NCBI GenBank assembly: GCA_934662525.1
Contig: CAKUKJ010000106.1
Coordinates: forward strand, 1-7,286
Direction of reading: 5' to 3'
DNA from: an uncultured Coriobacteriales bacterium
GTDB lineage: Bacteria > Actinomycetota > Coriobacteriia > Coriobacteriales > UMGS124
DNA length: 7,286 nucleotides
In this document: positions 1 to 5,827 of the stretch, in pieces
Layout of the letters: each line of letters begins with the position of its first letter
Numbering within the stretch: the stretch's first letter is position 1
Notes under the pieces: generated by a model
Databases searched by the model: none
The model's input: only the letters and a program-made list of their open reading frames with translations
Told to the model about the DNA's origin: nothing
Program-made: the position numbers and the translations under genes

Positions 1-77
1 GTCGCCGCATTTGGCGTTGCCCACCTGGCCAACTCCGTCGGCGTCGGGGATCTCGCCCACATTGCGGGGATGCATGG

Positions 78-455
78 ATGGCATATATGGAGCATCATAG
101 CGAGGCACTTGAACAGCTGAAAGAGGAGGACGAGATGGGCAAGTCTCTCTATGAAATCATGAAGCCCGAGATTGACGAGGCTGTTGCAAAAGCCCGCGTG
201 GCCGCCATCAAGGAAGGCTTTGCCGAAGGTATGTCCGAGGGTTATGACAGCGGCATGAAAAAAGGTCTCGACGCGGGTATGCAGCAAGGCAAGGAGCTTG
301 GCGCAAAGGAAGGCCGCCTTGAAGCCATTCAGGCCGTCGTCAAACGGATGCTGAGCCGCCCTGGCTTCACGCAACAGGACATCTGCGATTTGTCGGGTGC
401 CACACCCGAGGAGGTCCGTCGCATCGCGGACTCCATGGGAGTCGTGCCGGCATAG
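78..455 (+). pseudogene. C-terminal tail of an Rpn/YhgA-like (PD-(D/E)XK nuclease/transposase family) protein, N-terminus missing
   Basis: The 125 residues look like the tail that follows the nuclease domain in Rpn/YhgA-like recombination-promoting nucleases. A segment reading MGKSLYEIMKPEIDEA is followed at about residues 45-80 by a charged coiled-coil region with Gly every four residues (EGFAEGMSEGYDSGMKKGLDAG). The last 30 residues resemble a small helix-turn-helix (QQDICDLSGATPEEVRRIA). The catalytic domain is absent, so this is either a remnant or the end of a gene that starts left of the window. Upstream bases in this frame translate to Arg-rich, shadow-like sequence, whereas frame 1 (1 to about 72) looks more like coding, which suggests a frameshift. 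Starts at ATG 78 or 87 have no good ribosome-binding site. ATG 135 has AGAGGAGG at 122-129, but those bases also encode the Glu-rich stretch. The family assignment rests on tail architecture alone and is moderate; a standalone coiled-coil protein is the alternative. Confidence 0.5.
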
Positions 456-456
456 C

Positions 457-957
457 ATGGAACGCTCGGATTCTCATCCCCGTGCCCTCTTCATCGACGC
501 CGACGCATGCCCTGTGACGCGCGAGGCGCTCGCGGTGGCGCGACGCAGGCATGTGCCGGTCGTCATCGCGGGCAACTCCACGCAGAACCTCGCGCGCTAC
601 ATTCGACCCGACGACCCCCGCATGCCCGCAGACGCCCGACGGGGCTTTTGGGTGGACACCCTTGAGGTGGGCGTGGGGGCCGACAGCGCCGATTTTGCTA
701 TCGTCGAGCGCTTGCAGCCTGGCGACGTCGTGGTGACGCAGGATATAGGCCTGGCGAGCATGGTGCTGGGCCGGGGCGCTGAGGCCATCGGGGTGCGAGG
801 ACGCGTCTACGACCGCGCGACCATCGACATGCAGCTCTTCATCCGCCATGAGGAGAAGAAGGTCCGCCGAGCGGGCGGCCGTACCAAAGGCCCCGACCCT
901 TTCACCGCCGAAGACCGCTCCCGTTTCGTGCACAACCTGGAGAGGCTGCTGGGGTAA
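457..957 (+). CDS. YaiI/YqxD family protein (UPF0178, DUF188)
   Basis: This 166-residue protein matches the full length of the UPF0178 family. It carries the expected N-terminal IDADACPV motif (residues 13-20), then VGADSADFAI near 72-81, GDVVVTQDIGLA at 89-100, and a basic GGRTKGP stretch near 140 followed by a DRxxF helix. The Asp-rich, PIN-like fold suggests metal binding and possibly nuclease activity, but no biochemical role is firmly established for the family. It is presumably cytosolic, as there is no signal or membrane segment. I chose ATG 457, which begins one base after the upstream TAG (453-455). No strong Shine-Dalgarno precedes it, so translation may be coupled to the upstream frame. 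A GTG at 397 would add 20 unlikely residues. The next gene starts 37 bases downstream, so an operon is likely. Confidence 0.92.
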   Translation: MERSDSHPRALFIDADACPVTREALAVARRRHVPVVIAGNSTQNLARYIRPDDPRMPADARRGFWVDTLEVGVGADSADFAIVERLQPGDVVVTQDIGLASMVLGRGAEAIGVRGRVYDRATIDMQLFIRHEEKKVRRAGGRTKGPDPFTAEDRSRFVHNLERLLG

Positions 958-994
958 GATACCCTGCCGTTTGAGGCGATTCGAAAGGGTTGGC

Positions 995-1525
995 ATGAAC
1001 ATAGCGGTTTACCTGGGAGCGAGCGAGGGGAACGCCCCTGCGTTCAAGATGGCGGCGACCGAGCTGGGCACTTGGATTGGATGCGCCGGGCATCGGCTGG
1101 TCTACGGGGGCTCGAAGTGCGGCCTCATGGGTGTGCTCGCCGGCTCGGTGCTCGATGCCGGCGGCGAGGTCATCGGCGTGGAGCCGCAGTTTTTCGTGGA
1201 CGACTGCCTGCAGTTCGATGACATCACCGAGCTCATCGTCACCGACGATATGGCGCAGCGTAAGGCGAAGATGATCGAGCTCGCCGACGCGTTCATCGCC
1301 TTCCCGGGCGGCACGGGCACGCTCGAGGAGATCTCGGAGGTCATGTCGAAGCTCTCCCTCGGCCATCTCGACGCGCCGTGCGTCATCTACAACCTCGGCG
1401 GCTATTACGAGGGTCTTAAAATGCTGCTCGACCGCATGGTCGAGGTGGGCTTGTCCACTCCCGACAGGCAGCGTGGCATCCATTTCGTTGAGAGCCTCGA
1501 CGACATTCGAACTGTGTTGGGCTAG
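995..1525 (+). CDS. LOG family protein (TIGR00730-type nucleoside 5'-monophosphate phosphoribohydrolase)
   Basis: The 176-residue product begins MNIAVYLGAS and has a Rossmann-like fold. It shows the family's YGGS...GLMG motif (residues 37-46), the conserved RK pair in MAQRKAKM (89-90), and the signature PGGTGTLEE (104-112), matching PGGxGTxxE. Characterised members cleave N6-modified AMP (cytokinin riboside monophosphate) or related nucleotides to free base and ribose 5-phosphate. The true substrate in an anaerobic bacterium is not predictable from sequence. Length is close to that of short bacterial members. ATG 995 is preceded by GAAAGGG at 983-989 with five bases of spacing. The longer open frame back to 848 overlaps the UPF0178 gene and is not needed. 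The next gene starts six bases after the stop, so co-transcription is likely. Confidence 0.93.
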   Translation: MNIAVYLGASEGNAPAFKMAATELGTWIGCAGHRLVYGGSKCGLMGVLAGSVLDAGGEVIGVEPQFFVDDCLQFDDITELIVTDDMAQRKAKMIELADAFIAFPGGTGTLEEISEVMSKLSLGHLDAPCVIYNLGGYYEGLKMLLDRMVEVGLSTPDRQRGIHFVESLDDIRTVLG

Positions 1526-1531
1526 GCGACG

Positions 1532-2305
1532 ATGGGCGACCTCATAGGGCACGCGGGGTTGAATGGGCCTGTTGGTGGCGATGAATCTGCCGGGCGAGTT
1601 GAGCCTGCTGGGTCTACAGACTGCATCGGGCGCGTGGCATCTGACTTGCCTGCCGGGATTGTCGGATCTGCAGGCCGTGTTGGGTCCGCCAGAGTCGTTG
1701 GATTGGCCAAGCCCGCTGTTTGCGTCGCCTCGTCTCTGGGGCGCTCTGACTTCGACGCCATGGCGGCCATGGAGGCACATTTCTACAGCGAGAACTTTAT
1801 CACGCCTGCCGAGGAGGCTTGGCGCTGGTACGAACGCTATCCGTTTACGACTGTGGCCGTGCGGGCGACGGGTGATGCGACGGGGGAGGATGGCGTGGCT
1901 CCCATTGCCGGTTTCGTCAACCTCTTTCCTGTGACCGCCGCTGTGCGCGATGCCCTGCTCGCAGGCACGCTCAATGATGCGAACCTTACGGTCGATGACG
2001 TGGTGGACCCTCGCGGCCAAGCCGAGCGGGGCGGTTGCGAGGATTCGCTTCGCATGTTTCTCAGCTGCGTTGTGGTTGATATTCCCTGGCAGGGCACGGG
2101 CCTTGCCTACAGCCTCGTCGCCCAAGCCGCCGCCCAGTATGCCGAGCACGCCCATCGCATCGCCGACGTTGTCGTCGACACGGCAACCCTCGATGGCGCC
2201 AAGCTTGCCCGCAACTTGGGTTTCTCCCTTGCCCGCCCCTCTGACCACGGCACGCAGATTTGGCATGCAACTTGGGATGCTTTTATCGCAAAGCTTGCCC
2301 GCTAG
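1532..2305 (+). CDS. GNAT-like N-acetyltransferase with a repeat-encoded N-terminal extension
   Basis: The 257-residue product has a GNAT-like core from about residue 62. It has an N-terminal strand and helix (SDFDAMAAMEAHFY), a GFVNLFPV strand near 127-134, an acetyl-CoA-binding motif A region around 178-192 ending WQGTGLA (Q187 to G190), and a motif B-like ARNLGF at 226-231. The acceptor substrate is unknown. The first 60 or so residues are Gly/Ala/Val/Ser-rich and come from 18-base imperfect repeats, so they may be a low-complexity extension or wrongly included. ATG 1532 lies six bases after the LOG stop but lacks a clear Shine-Dalgarno. In-frame GTG 1634 and TTG 1703 are alternatives, while ATG 1760 would cut into the core. 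After the TAG stop the frame stays open for 49 more codons. The family call is fairly sure; the start is not. Confidence 0.75.
   Translation: MGDLIGHAGLNGPVGGDESAGRVEPAGSTDCIGRVASDLPAGIVGSAGRVGSARVVGLAKPAVCVASSLGRSDFDAMAAMEAHFYSENFITPAEEAWRWYERYPFTTVAVRATGDATGEDGVAPIAGFVNLFPVTAAVRDALLAGTLNDANLTVDDVVDPRGQAERGGCEDSLRMFLSCVVVDIPWQGTGLAYSLVAQAAAQYAEHAHRIADVVVDTATLDGAKLARNLGFSLARPSDHGTQIWHATWDAFIAKLAR
1568..1720 (+). repeat. Degenerate 18-base tandem repeats in the 5' part of the GNAT gene
   Basis: Aligned by codons, the stretch falls into eight six-codon units with one three-codon interruption after the fourth. The best-conserved units encode SAGRV or close variants (SAGRVE, PAGSTD, CIGRVA, SAGRVG, SARVVG). 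The approximate DNA consensus is TCTGCCGGGCGNGTTGNN. Similarity is visible at DNA and protein level but is far from perfect, so the array is either old or under loose constraint. The period was worked out by eye. Confidence 0.6.
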
Positions 2306-2455
2306 GCTGCTGCCTGGCCGGAGCTGTTCGAGGCGTATGGCAGACAGGTTCGGTCGCGCCCGATATCGGTCCTTGACGAACTCGCCAAGGACAAGATGCT
2401 TCAAAATGGGGACATGTTGGCACAGACGTGCTATTGCCCAGACAAAGGAGCGTGA
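2306..2455 (+). other. In-frame, protein-like 49-codon segment after the GNAT TAG stop
   Basis: Directly after the TAG at 2303-2305 the same frame reads on for 49 codons to a TGA at 2453-2455, giving a peptide that starts AAAWPELFEAYGRQVRS and ends QTCYCPDKGA. About two thirds of its third codon positions are G or C, in keeping with the coding genes around it, and the composition is mixed rather than Arg/Ser shadow-like. I do not recognise the peptide. It could be the end of a longer acetyltransferase cut by a recent nonsense mutation, a remnant of another gene, or the product of stop readthrough. Its own ATGs (2395, 2413) would give only a very short peptide. Confidence 0.4.
2369..2392. repeat. 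Inverted repeat (7-base arms, 10-base loop)
   Basis: GTCCTTG at 2369-2375 and CAAGGAC at 2386-2392 are perfect reverse complements. The sequence that follows (AAGATGCTTC) has no T-run, so this does not look like an intrinsic terminator. It lies inside the open frame after the GNAT stop and upstream of the Nudix gene. It could be a weak RNA hairpin or a protein site. Confidence 0.4.
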
Positions 2456-2457
2456 GC

Positions 2458-2877
2458 GTGAAAACGGTCGAGGTCGCCGCCGCCATCATTTGCGATGGGG
2501 ACAAAGTATTGAGCTGCCAGCGGAATTACGGCGAATTCAAGGACGGCTGGGAGTTCCCCGGGGGCAAGATTGAGCCTGGTGAGACCGCTGAAGAGGCAGT
2601 TGTCCGCGAGCTTCATGAGGAGCTTGGCGTCACCGTCGGCGGGCTCGAGCGGTTTTGCGACATCGAGTACGACTACGATGCCTTTCACCTGCATATGACA
2701 TGCTTTATATGCCAGATTGTCGCGGGGGTTGTCGAGGAGCGGGTTCACGAGGACATGGCTTGGCTCGATGCAGCCCATCTGCGGGACGTTGCGTGGCTTC
2801 CAGCCGATGTCGAGGTCGTCAAGCTGTTGGAGGAGCGGCTGCGCAGAAGGACTGCAGTTTTTCGCTCAATCCCGTGA
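2458..2877 (+). CDS. MutT-type Nudix hydrolase, (deoxy)nucleoside triphosphate pyrophosphohydrolase
   Basis: This 139-residue protein has a complete Nudix box GX5EX7REUXEEXGU at residues 36-58: G36, E42, R50-E51, E54-E55 and G57. It is preceded by the WEFPGGKIEPGE context typical of MutT/CTP-pyrophosphohydrolase enzymes. Such proteins hydrolyse oxidised or non-canonical (d)NTPs to the monophosphate and pyrophosphate, using Mg2+ or Mn2+ held by the box glutamates; the role is nucleotide pool sanitation in the cytosol. I start it at GTG 2458 because AAAGGAG (2444-2450) lies seven bases upstream and MKTVEVAAAII is the normal family start. GTG 2452 is too close to that site, and ATG 2428 adds ten unlikely residues. 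The start lies two bases after the TGA that closes the preceding open segment. The exact substrate (8-oxo-dGTP, 5-methyl-dCTP or other) is not decidable here. Confidence 0.95.
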   Translation: MKTVEVAAAIICDGDKVLSCQRNYGEFKDGWEFPGGKIEPGETAEEAVVRELHEELGVTVGGLERFCDIEYDYDAFHLHMTCFICQIVAGVVEERVHEDMAWLDAAHLRDVAWLPADVEVVKLLEERLRRRTAVFRSIP

Positions 2878-2954
2878 GCACATCGAGATGATGTGGTGAT
2901 CGCGCAATATGCATTTCCGCTGCTTCGCCCACCCCCCCGCAGGTCTTTGTACGT

Positions 2955-2989
2955 GCGGGCGGGGATGCCGCCGCAGCATTCCCGCCCGC
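2955..2989. terminator. Strong GC-rich hairpin between convergent genes, possible bidirectional terminator
   Basis: GCGGGCGGGGATGC (2955-2968) pairs with GCATTCCCGCCCGC (2976-2989) over 14 base pairs, including one G-U wobble in + strand RNA, around a seven-base loop. It sits between the Nudix stop (2877) and the - strand gene stop (3020), where a shared terminator is expected. Neither strand has a T-run after the stem, so it is not a classical intrinsic terminator. A competing stem, CCCGCA (2936-2941) with TGCGGG (2954-2959), uses part of the same 5' arm. Confidence 0.5.
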
Positions 2990-2996
2990 TGATGGT

Positions 2997-3012
2997 TGGC
3001 GACTGCTCGCCA
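2997..3012. terminator. Small hairpin just past the - strand gene stop
   Basis: TGGCGA (2997-3002) and TCGCCA (3007-3012) pair perfectly around the loop CTGC. In the + direction it is followed by GTCTTTGCT, a poor T-run. In the - direction it lies eight bases after the stop of the carbohydrate-binding protein. With the 2955-2989 stem it may help end transcription of both convergent units. Confidence 0.35.
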
Positions 3013-3019
3013 GTCTTTG

Positions 3020-4858
3020 CTATGCTGCTGCCGTTACGCCAGAGAAGGCATTGACCTTGTCCTGCATGTAGAACTCAGTCGAGGGCTCGGTGTCGGAGTC
3101 GGATGCGCTTGCGGAGCCGTCGGGTTGCCCTTCACCTTGCGGGCTGGTGGGAGCGGTGCCGTCGGACAATACCGATGGCTCGCCGCTCTCGTTGCTTTCG
3201 GGCCTGGTGGGCGGCTCGCTGGTGGTTTGCCCGCCGCTCTGGGCGTCTCCCTCGCCAGACTGACCCGGCTGCTGACTGCCTGCTGCGCCTTCAGGCGCCT
3301 CGGGAGGTTCCTGCCCTTCGGCCGGCTTATCGCCCTCGCCTGCGGGCGGCTCGCCGGGCTGTCCCTCACCGGGCTGCCCGCCCGGGACCATGCCGCCGGC
3401 AGGCCCGCCGAAGCCGCCGGGGCTCTGCTGCACGTCGGTGCCAGTGTAGGCCTGCTGCGTGCCTCCCTCGTAGCCTGTGACGGTCTCAACGTCGTAGACG
3501 CCCTGGGTCTCCTGGCCCGAGACGGTGCCGCCCACATACACGCTGTAGGTCTGTCCGACCTCAAAGTTCGCGCAGCTCAGGACTGCGCCTGTGTAGCTGC
3601 GGGTCTTACCCGAGGCCGTCTCGTCCTCGGAGGGGTCGTAGGCGAATACGACCTCGCCTGCCTCGTTGCACACCGCGATGGCGTCGCCGGCGTCTTGCGA
3701 GGAGGCGAACTGCAGGTTCATCGTCACCTGGTCGGAGTCGCTCTCGGCCCAGTCCATGGTCGATCCCAGCGCCACGACGGTGCCGCCGTTGATGTAGGAG
3801 CCCATGTCGGAGTCCAGGCCCGAGTCGGAGCGGGGGTTGGCCATCGAAATGATGGTGCCGCCGTTGATGACGAGGAAGCCGTTGGAGTCGATGCCGTCGC
3901 CCTCGTCGCCCAGGCCCGCCACGATGTGCAGCGTGCCGCCGTTGACCGTGGTGACCGAGACGCCGTCCTCGTTGGTGTTGATGCCGTCGTCGCCCGACTC
4001 GATGGCGATGTTGCCGCCGTTGACGGTGAGGTGCAGCTCCGAGTCGAGGCCTTCGTTGTCGGCGACGATGTTGAGCACGCCCGTGCCGTCCCCCTCGCCC
4101 TCCATGTTCATGGACATGAACGAGTAGAAGGCGCCGTCTATCTTCCAAAGCTTCTTCTGCTCGTCGTTGTCCTTGTAGATGCGGGCTACGTGGCTGCCGG
4201 TCACGTTGTTGACGCTGCCGTCGGCGATGACGACCACGGCGCCGGCCTCGCTCGTGTCGACCTCGGAGGTCGCCGTGTCGGTGCTCCAGCTGCCGTCGCA
4301 CTCATACACGTTGTGAAACACGACGGCCGGGGCCACGCCGCAGGTGATGTCGAGGCCGTCGAACACAAGCGTGACCTTGGCGCTCTCATCCTCCGCCGCG
4401 TCGTCGCCGAGGTCGACCCACACCTGGCCCGCATCGATGCTGCCGGAGAGGCGGTAGGTGCCTGCGGCCCCGATGTGTACCACGCTCACAGCGGCTGCAT
4501 CTTCGGCGCTGTGGCGCTCGTCGTCGGAGCCCTCGCCGTAAGGGTTGCCCGAGTCGTATTCGTCGCGATCCTCGTAATACACCACGTCGTGGGCCAGGTA
4601 GACGTGCTCGCTCTCGTCCTCGCTGATGGCAGTCCCGTCCACCATGATGGAGTCGCCCGAGAAGACGATGGCGACCTCGTCGGATCTGGTCGCGGCATCG
4701 CTCTTGCCGTTTGCCTGCGCCTCGTCTGCCCAAGCGGTCCCGATGCCCAGGCCCGCTGTCGCCAACGCGCATCCCAACCCTGCAATCGCGCCGCGGCGAG
4801 TCACCGTGCATGCGCTCGCCATGGCTGGCCCTGTCATATGTCCATCTTTTGCGCTCAT
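3020..4858 (-). CDS. Tat-exported Cthe_2159-type (DUF4353) carbohydrate-binding beta-helix protein
   Basis: The 612-residue product starts with a Tat signal: TVTRRGAIAGLG has the twin arginines at 21-22, then a hydrophobic stretch and a TAWA/DE cleavage site after residue 44. From about 133 (GTYRLSG) to 365 it shows the parallel beta-helix pattern of the Cthe_2159 family, with repeated NGG turns (280, 306, 332, 358) and Asp/Gly loops such as GDDGINTNEDG (289-299) and GDEGDGIDSNG (317-327). The founding member binds acidic plant polysaccharide and calcium. A family-typical C-terminal part follows (AGDAIAVCNEAGEVVFAY...YSVYVGG, about 390-445). Residues 479-598 are a Pro/Gly/Glu/Ser/Gln-rich spacer, and the last 15 (ending FSGVTAAA) look ordered again. 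There is no LPxTG, lipobox or membrane anchor. The ATG at 4858 has GGGAGG six bases upstream; the frame is open to 5122, but that extension is Arg-rich and not believable. The glycan bound is unknown. Confidence 0.9.
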   Translation of the reverse strand: MSAKDGHMTGPAMASACTVTRRGAIAGLGCALATAGLGIGTAWADEAQANGKSDAATRSDEVAIVFSGDSIMVDGTAISEDESEHVYLAHDVVYYEDRDEYDSGNPYGEGSDDERHSAEDAAAVSVVHIGAAGTYRLSGSIDAGQVWVDLGDDAAEDESAKVTLVFDGLDITCGVAPAVVFHNVYECDGSWSTDTATSEVDTSEAGAVVVIADGSVNNVTGSHVARIYKDNDEQKKLWKIDGAFYSFMSMNMEGEGDGTGVLNIVADNEGLDSELHLTVNGGNIAIESGDDGINTNEDGVSVTTVNGGTLHIVAGLGDEGDGIDSNGFLVINGGTIISMANPRSDSGLDSDMGSYINGGTVVALGSTMDWAESDSDQVTMNLQFASSQDAGDAIAVCNEAGEVVFAYDPSEDETASGKTRSYTGAVLSCANFEVGQTYSVYVGGTVSGQETQGVYDVETVTGYEGGTQQAYTGTDVQQSPGGFGGPAGGMVPGGQPGEGQPGEPPAGEGDKPAEGQEPPEAPEGAAGSQQPGQSGEGDAQSGGQTTSEPPTRPESNESGEPSVLSDGTAPTSPQGEGQPDGSASASDSDTEPSTEFYMQDKVNAFSGVTAAA

Positions 4859-5185
4859 TTCAAACCTCCCAAGCCTTTGCCTGTCGTGTGTAGGTCGTTC
4901 CGCTCCTTGTCGGTATGTCTGCGTCTGTGGCAGTGGCGTTCTGCTTGCCGTGGCGACCGCCCCGCATTTGCCGACAAGGCGCCTTGGCCAATCAGCCGCG
5001 ACGGCCTGCCTCATATTTCCGGCCGCGCGACTGGGCTTATTTAACGCCCACAGCCTGTAATCGCATGACCTTGCGTTTTTGAATCCGCTCACCGCCCGCA
5101 AAGCTGTCGCGCGCTTCAGCAAGCTGTTGGGTTTTCAGGGTTGTGATGTGCGTTGTACACAATGAATAAGCAACGTGACTGCCTG
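4859..5185 (-). promoter_or_regulatory. 327-base 5' flank of the carbohydrate-binding protein gene
   Basis: No convincing gene lies here, although the downstream frame is open back to 5122. The ribosome-binding site GGGAGG of the downstream gene is at its left end. A perfect 12-base palindrome CAAGGCGCCTTG sits at 4975-4986. A TGGGC/GCCCA dyad (5032-5050) encloses an AT-rich core (GTTAAATAA on the - strand) that could be a -10 region, but no good -35 box stands upstream of it. TTGT-AC-ACAA at 5153-5162 is a further short dyad. No terminator was seen after the regulator stop at 5186. The length suggests separate control from the regulator gene. Confidence 0.4.
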
Positions 5186-5827
5186 CTACTTCTCCTCAAA
5201 ATGCCAGTTCTCTATGGCTTGGAGGTACTCAGGTTCTATTGCATGCCCCGCCATGCAGGCGGTGCTTGAGAGGGCGTAGTAAACCTCTTCCTTTACCACG
5301 TTCTCGATTGGTTCACGCATGCCGCTCATAAACCACTTGCGCGTGTGGCCGAACATACCCCACACGATGTAGCGGGCGAGGTTTTGGTTCGAGCGCCAGG
5401 GGCAGATTGACTCGCCGTACTCGGTCTCAAGGTGGTCGAGGAGCAAATCTTCCTCGGCATGGCGGCATAAGTCGAAATAGGGCGATACGCAAGCGTTTTC
5501 GAGGATGACGCGAGCGAGGTTCGGGTTTGCCTTGAAGTACTCGAGCAGATGGGCGCGTTCGTTGAGTGTCTCTGTGCAGGCGTCGTGACGGCAGTCGTAG
5601 TCGCGCAAACGCTTCACGGGAGTGCGGAAGTAGACGATTTCCTGCAGATAGCAGTCCTGCACGAGGTCGGAGAGCGCCGCATAGTGGTTGTAGAACGAGT
5701 TCTTGCTCACCTGCGCCCGCTCGCATACCTCGCGCACGGTGACGTCGTCGTAGGGCTTTTCCAAAAGAATTGCCACCACTGCGTCGCGCAGGTACTGGCG
5801 TGTGCGCGCCGCCCTCATGTCTGTCAT
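5186..5827 (-). CDS. TetR/AcrR family transcriptional regulator
   Basis: The 213-residue protein has a TetR N-terminal helix-turn-helix: RDAVVAILLEKPYDDVTVREV leads into CERAQVSKNSFYNHYAALSDLV (about 14-55), with the typical SxxxFYxHY recognition helix. The rest is an all-helical ligand-binding and dimer domain of normal length that I cannot assign to a subfamily. It is cytosolic and presumably a repressor. The start at 5827 (MTDMRAARTRQ) is chosen because GAGAAGGGGG lies just upstream (complement of 5833-5842). The frame is open further, to 5989, but that stretch would cover the promoter region. It is divergent from the Fe-S protein gene with 228 bases between starts, so that gene and its own promoter are the most likely targets. 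The carbohydrate-binding gene downstream on the same strand is a less likely one. Confidence 0.92.
   Translation of the reverse strand: MTDMRAARTRQYLRDAVVAILLEKPYDDVTVREVCERAQVSKNSFYNHYAALSDLVQDCYLQEIVYFRTPVKRLRDYDCRHDACTETLNERAHLLEYFKANPNLARVILENACVSPYFDLCRHAEEDLLLDHLETEYGESICPWRSNQNLARYIVWGMFGHTRKWFMSGMREPIENVVKEEVYYALSSTACMAGHAIEPEYLQAIENWHFEEK

Noticed and set aside
848..994. An N-terminal extension of the LOG protein
   Set aside because: It overlaps the UPF0178 gene in another frame and is Arg-rich, and ATG 995 has its own ribosome-binding site and a family-typical start.
902..2404. A 500-codon open frame on the - strand
   Set aside because: It runs opposite three recognisable + strand genes (LOG, GNAT and the end of UPF0178); its His/Arg/Gly-rich translation is typical of an antisense shadow in GC-rich DNA.
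2929..2989. CRISPR-like or rRNA/tRNA structure in the GC-rich intergenic region
   Set aside because: There is one hairpin only, with no repeated spacer pattern and no tRNA cloverleaf or anticodon arm; no such RNA gene was found elsewhere in the window either.
4768..4777. A lipoprotein signal in the carbohydrate-binding protein (Cys30 in AGLGC)
   Set aside because: The residues before the cysteine (G-L-G) do not fit a lipobox, which needs a Leu-like residue at -3 and a small one at -2, and the TAWA/DE site further on fits ordinary signal peptidase cleavage better.
2996..5044. A 682-codon open frame on the + strand opposite the carbohydrate-binding gene
   Set aside because: It mirrors the repeats of the real gene as Val/Ala/Asp-rich low-complexity sequence, matches no family I know, and has no signal or ribosome-binding site. 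The - strand frame has a Tat signal, a recognisable fold and a good start.
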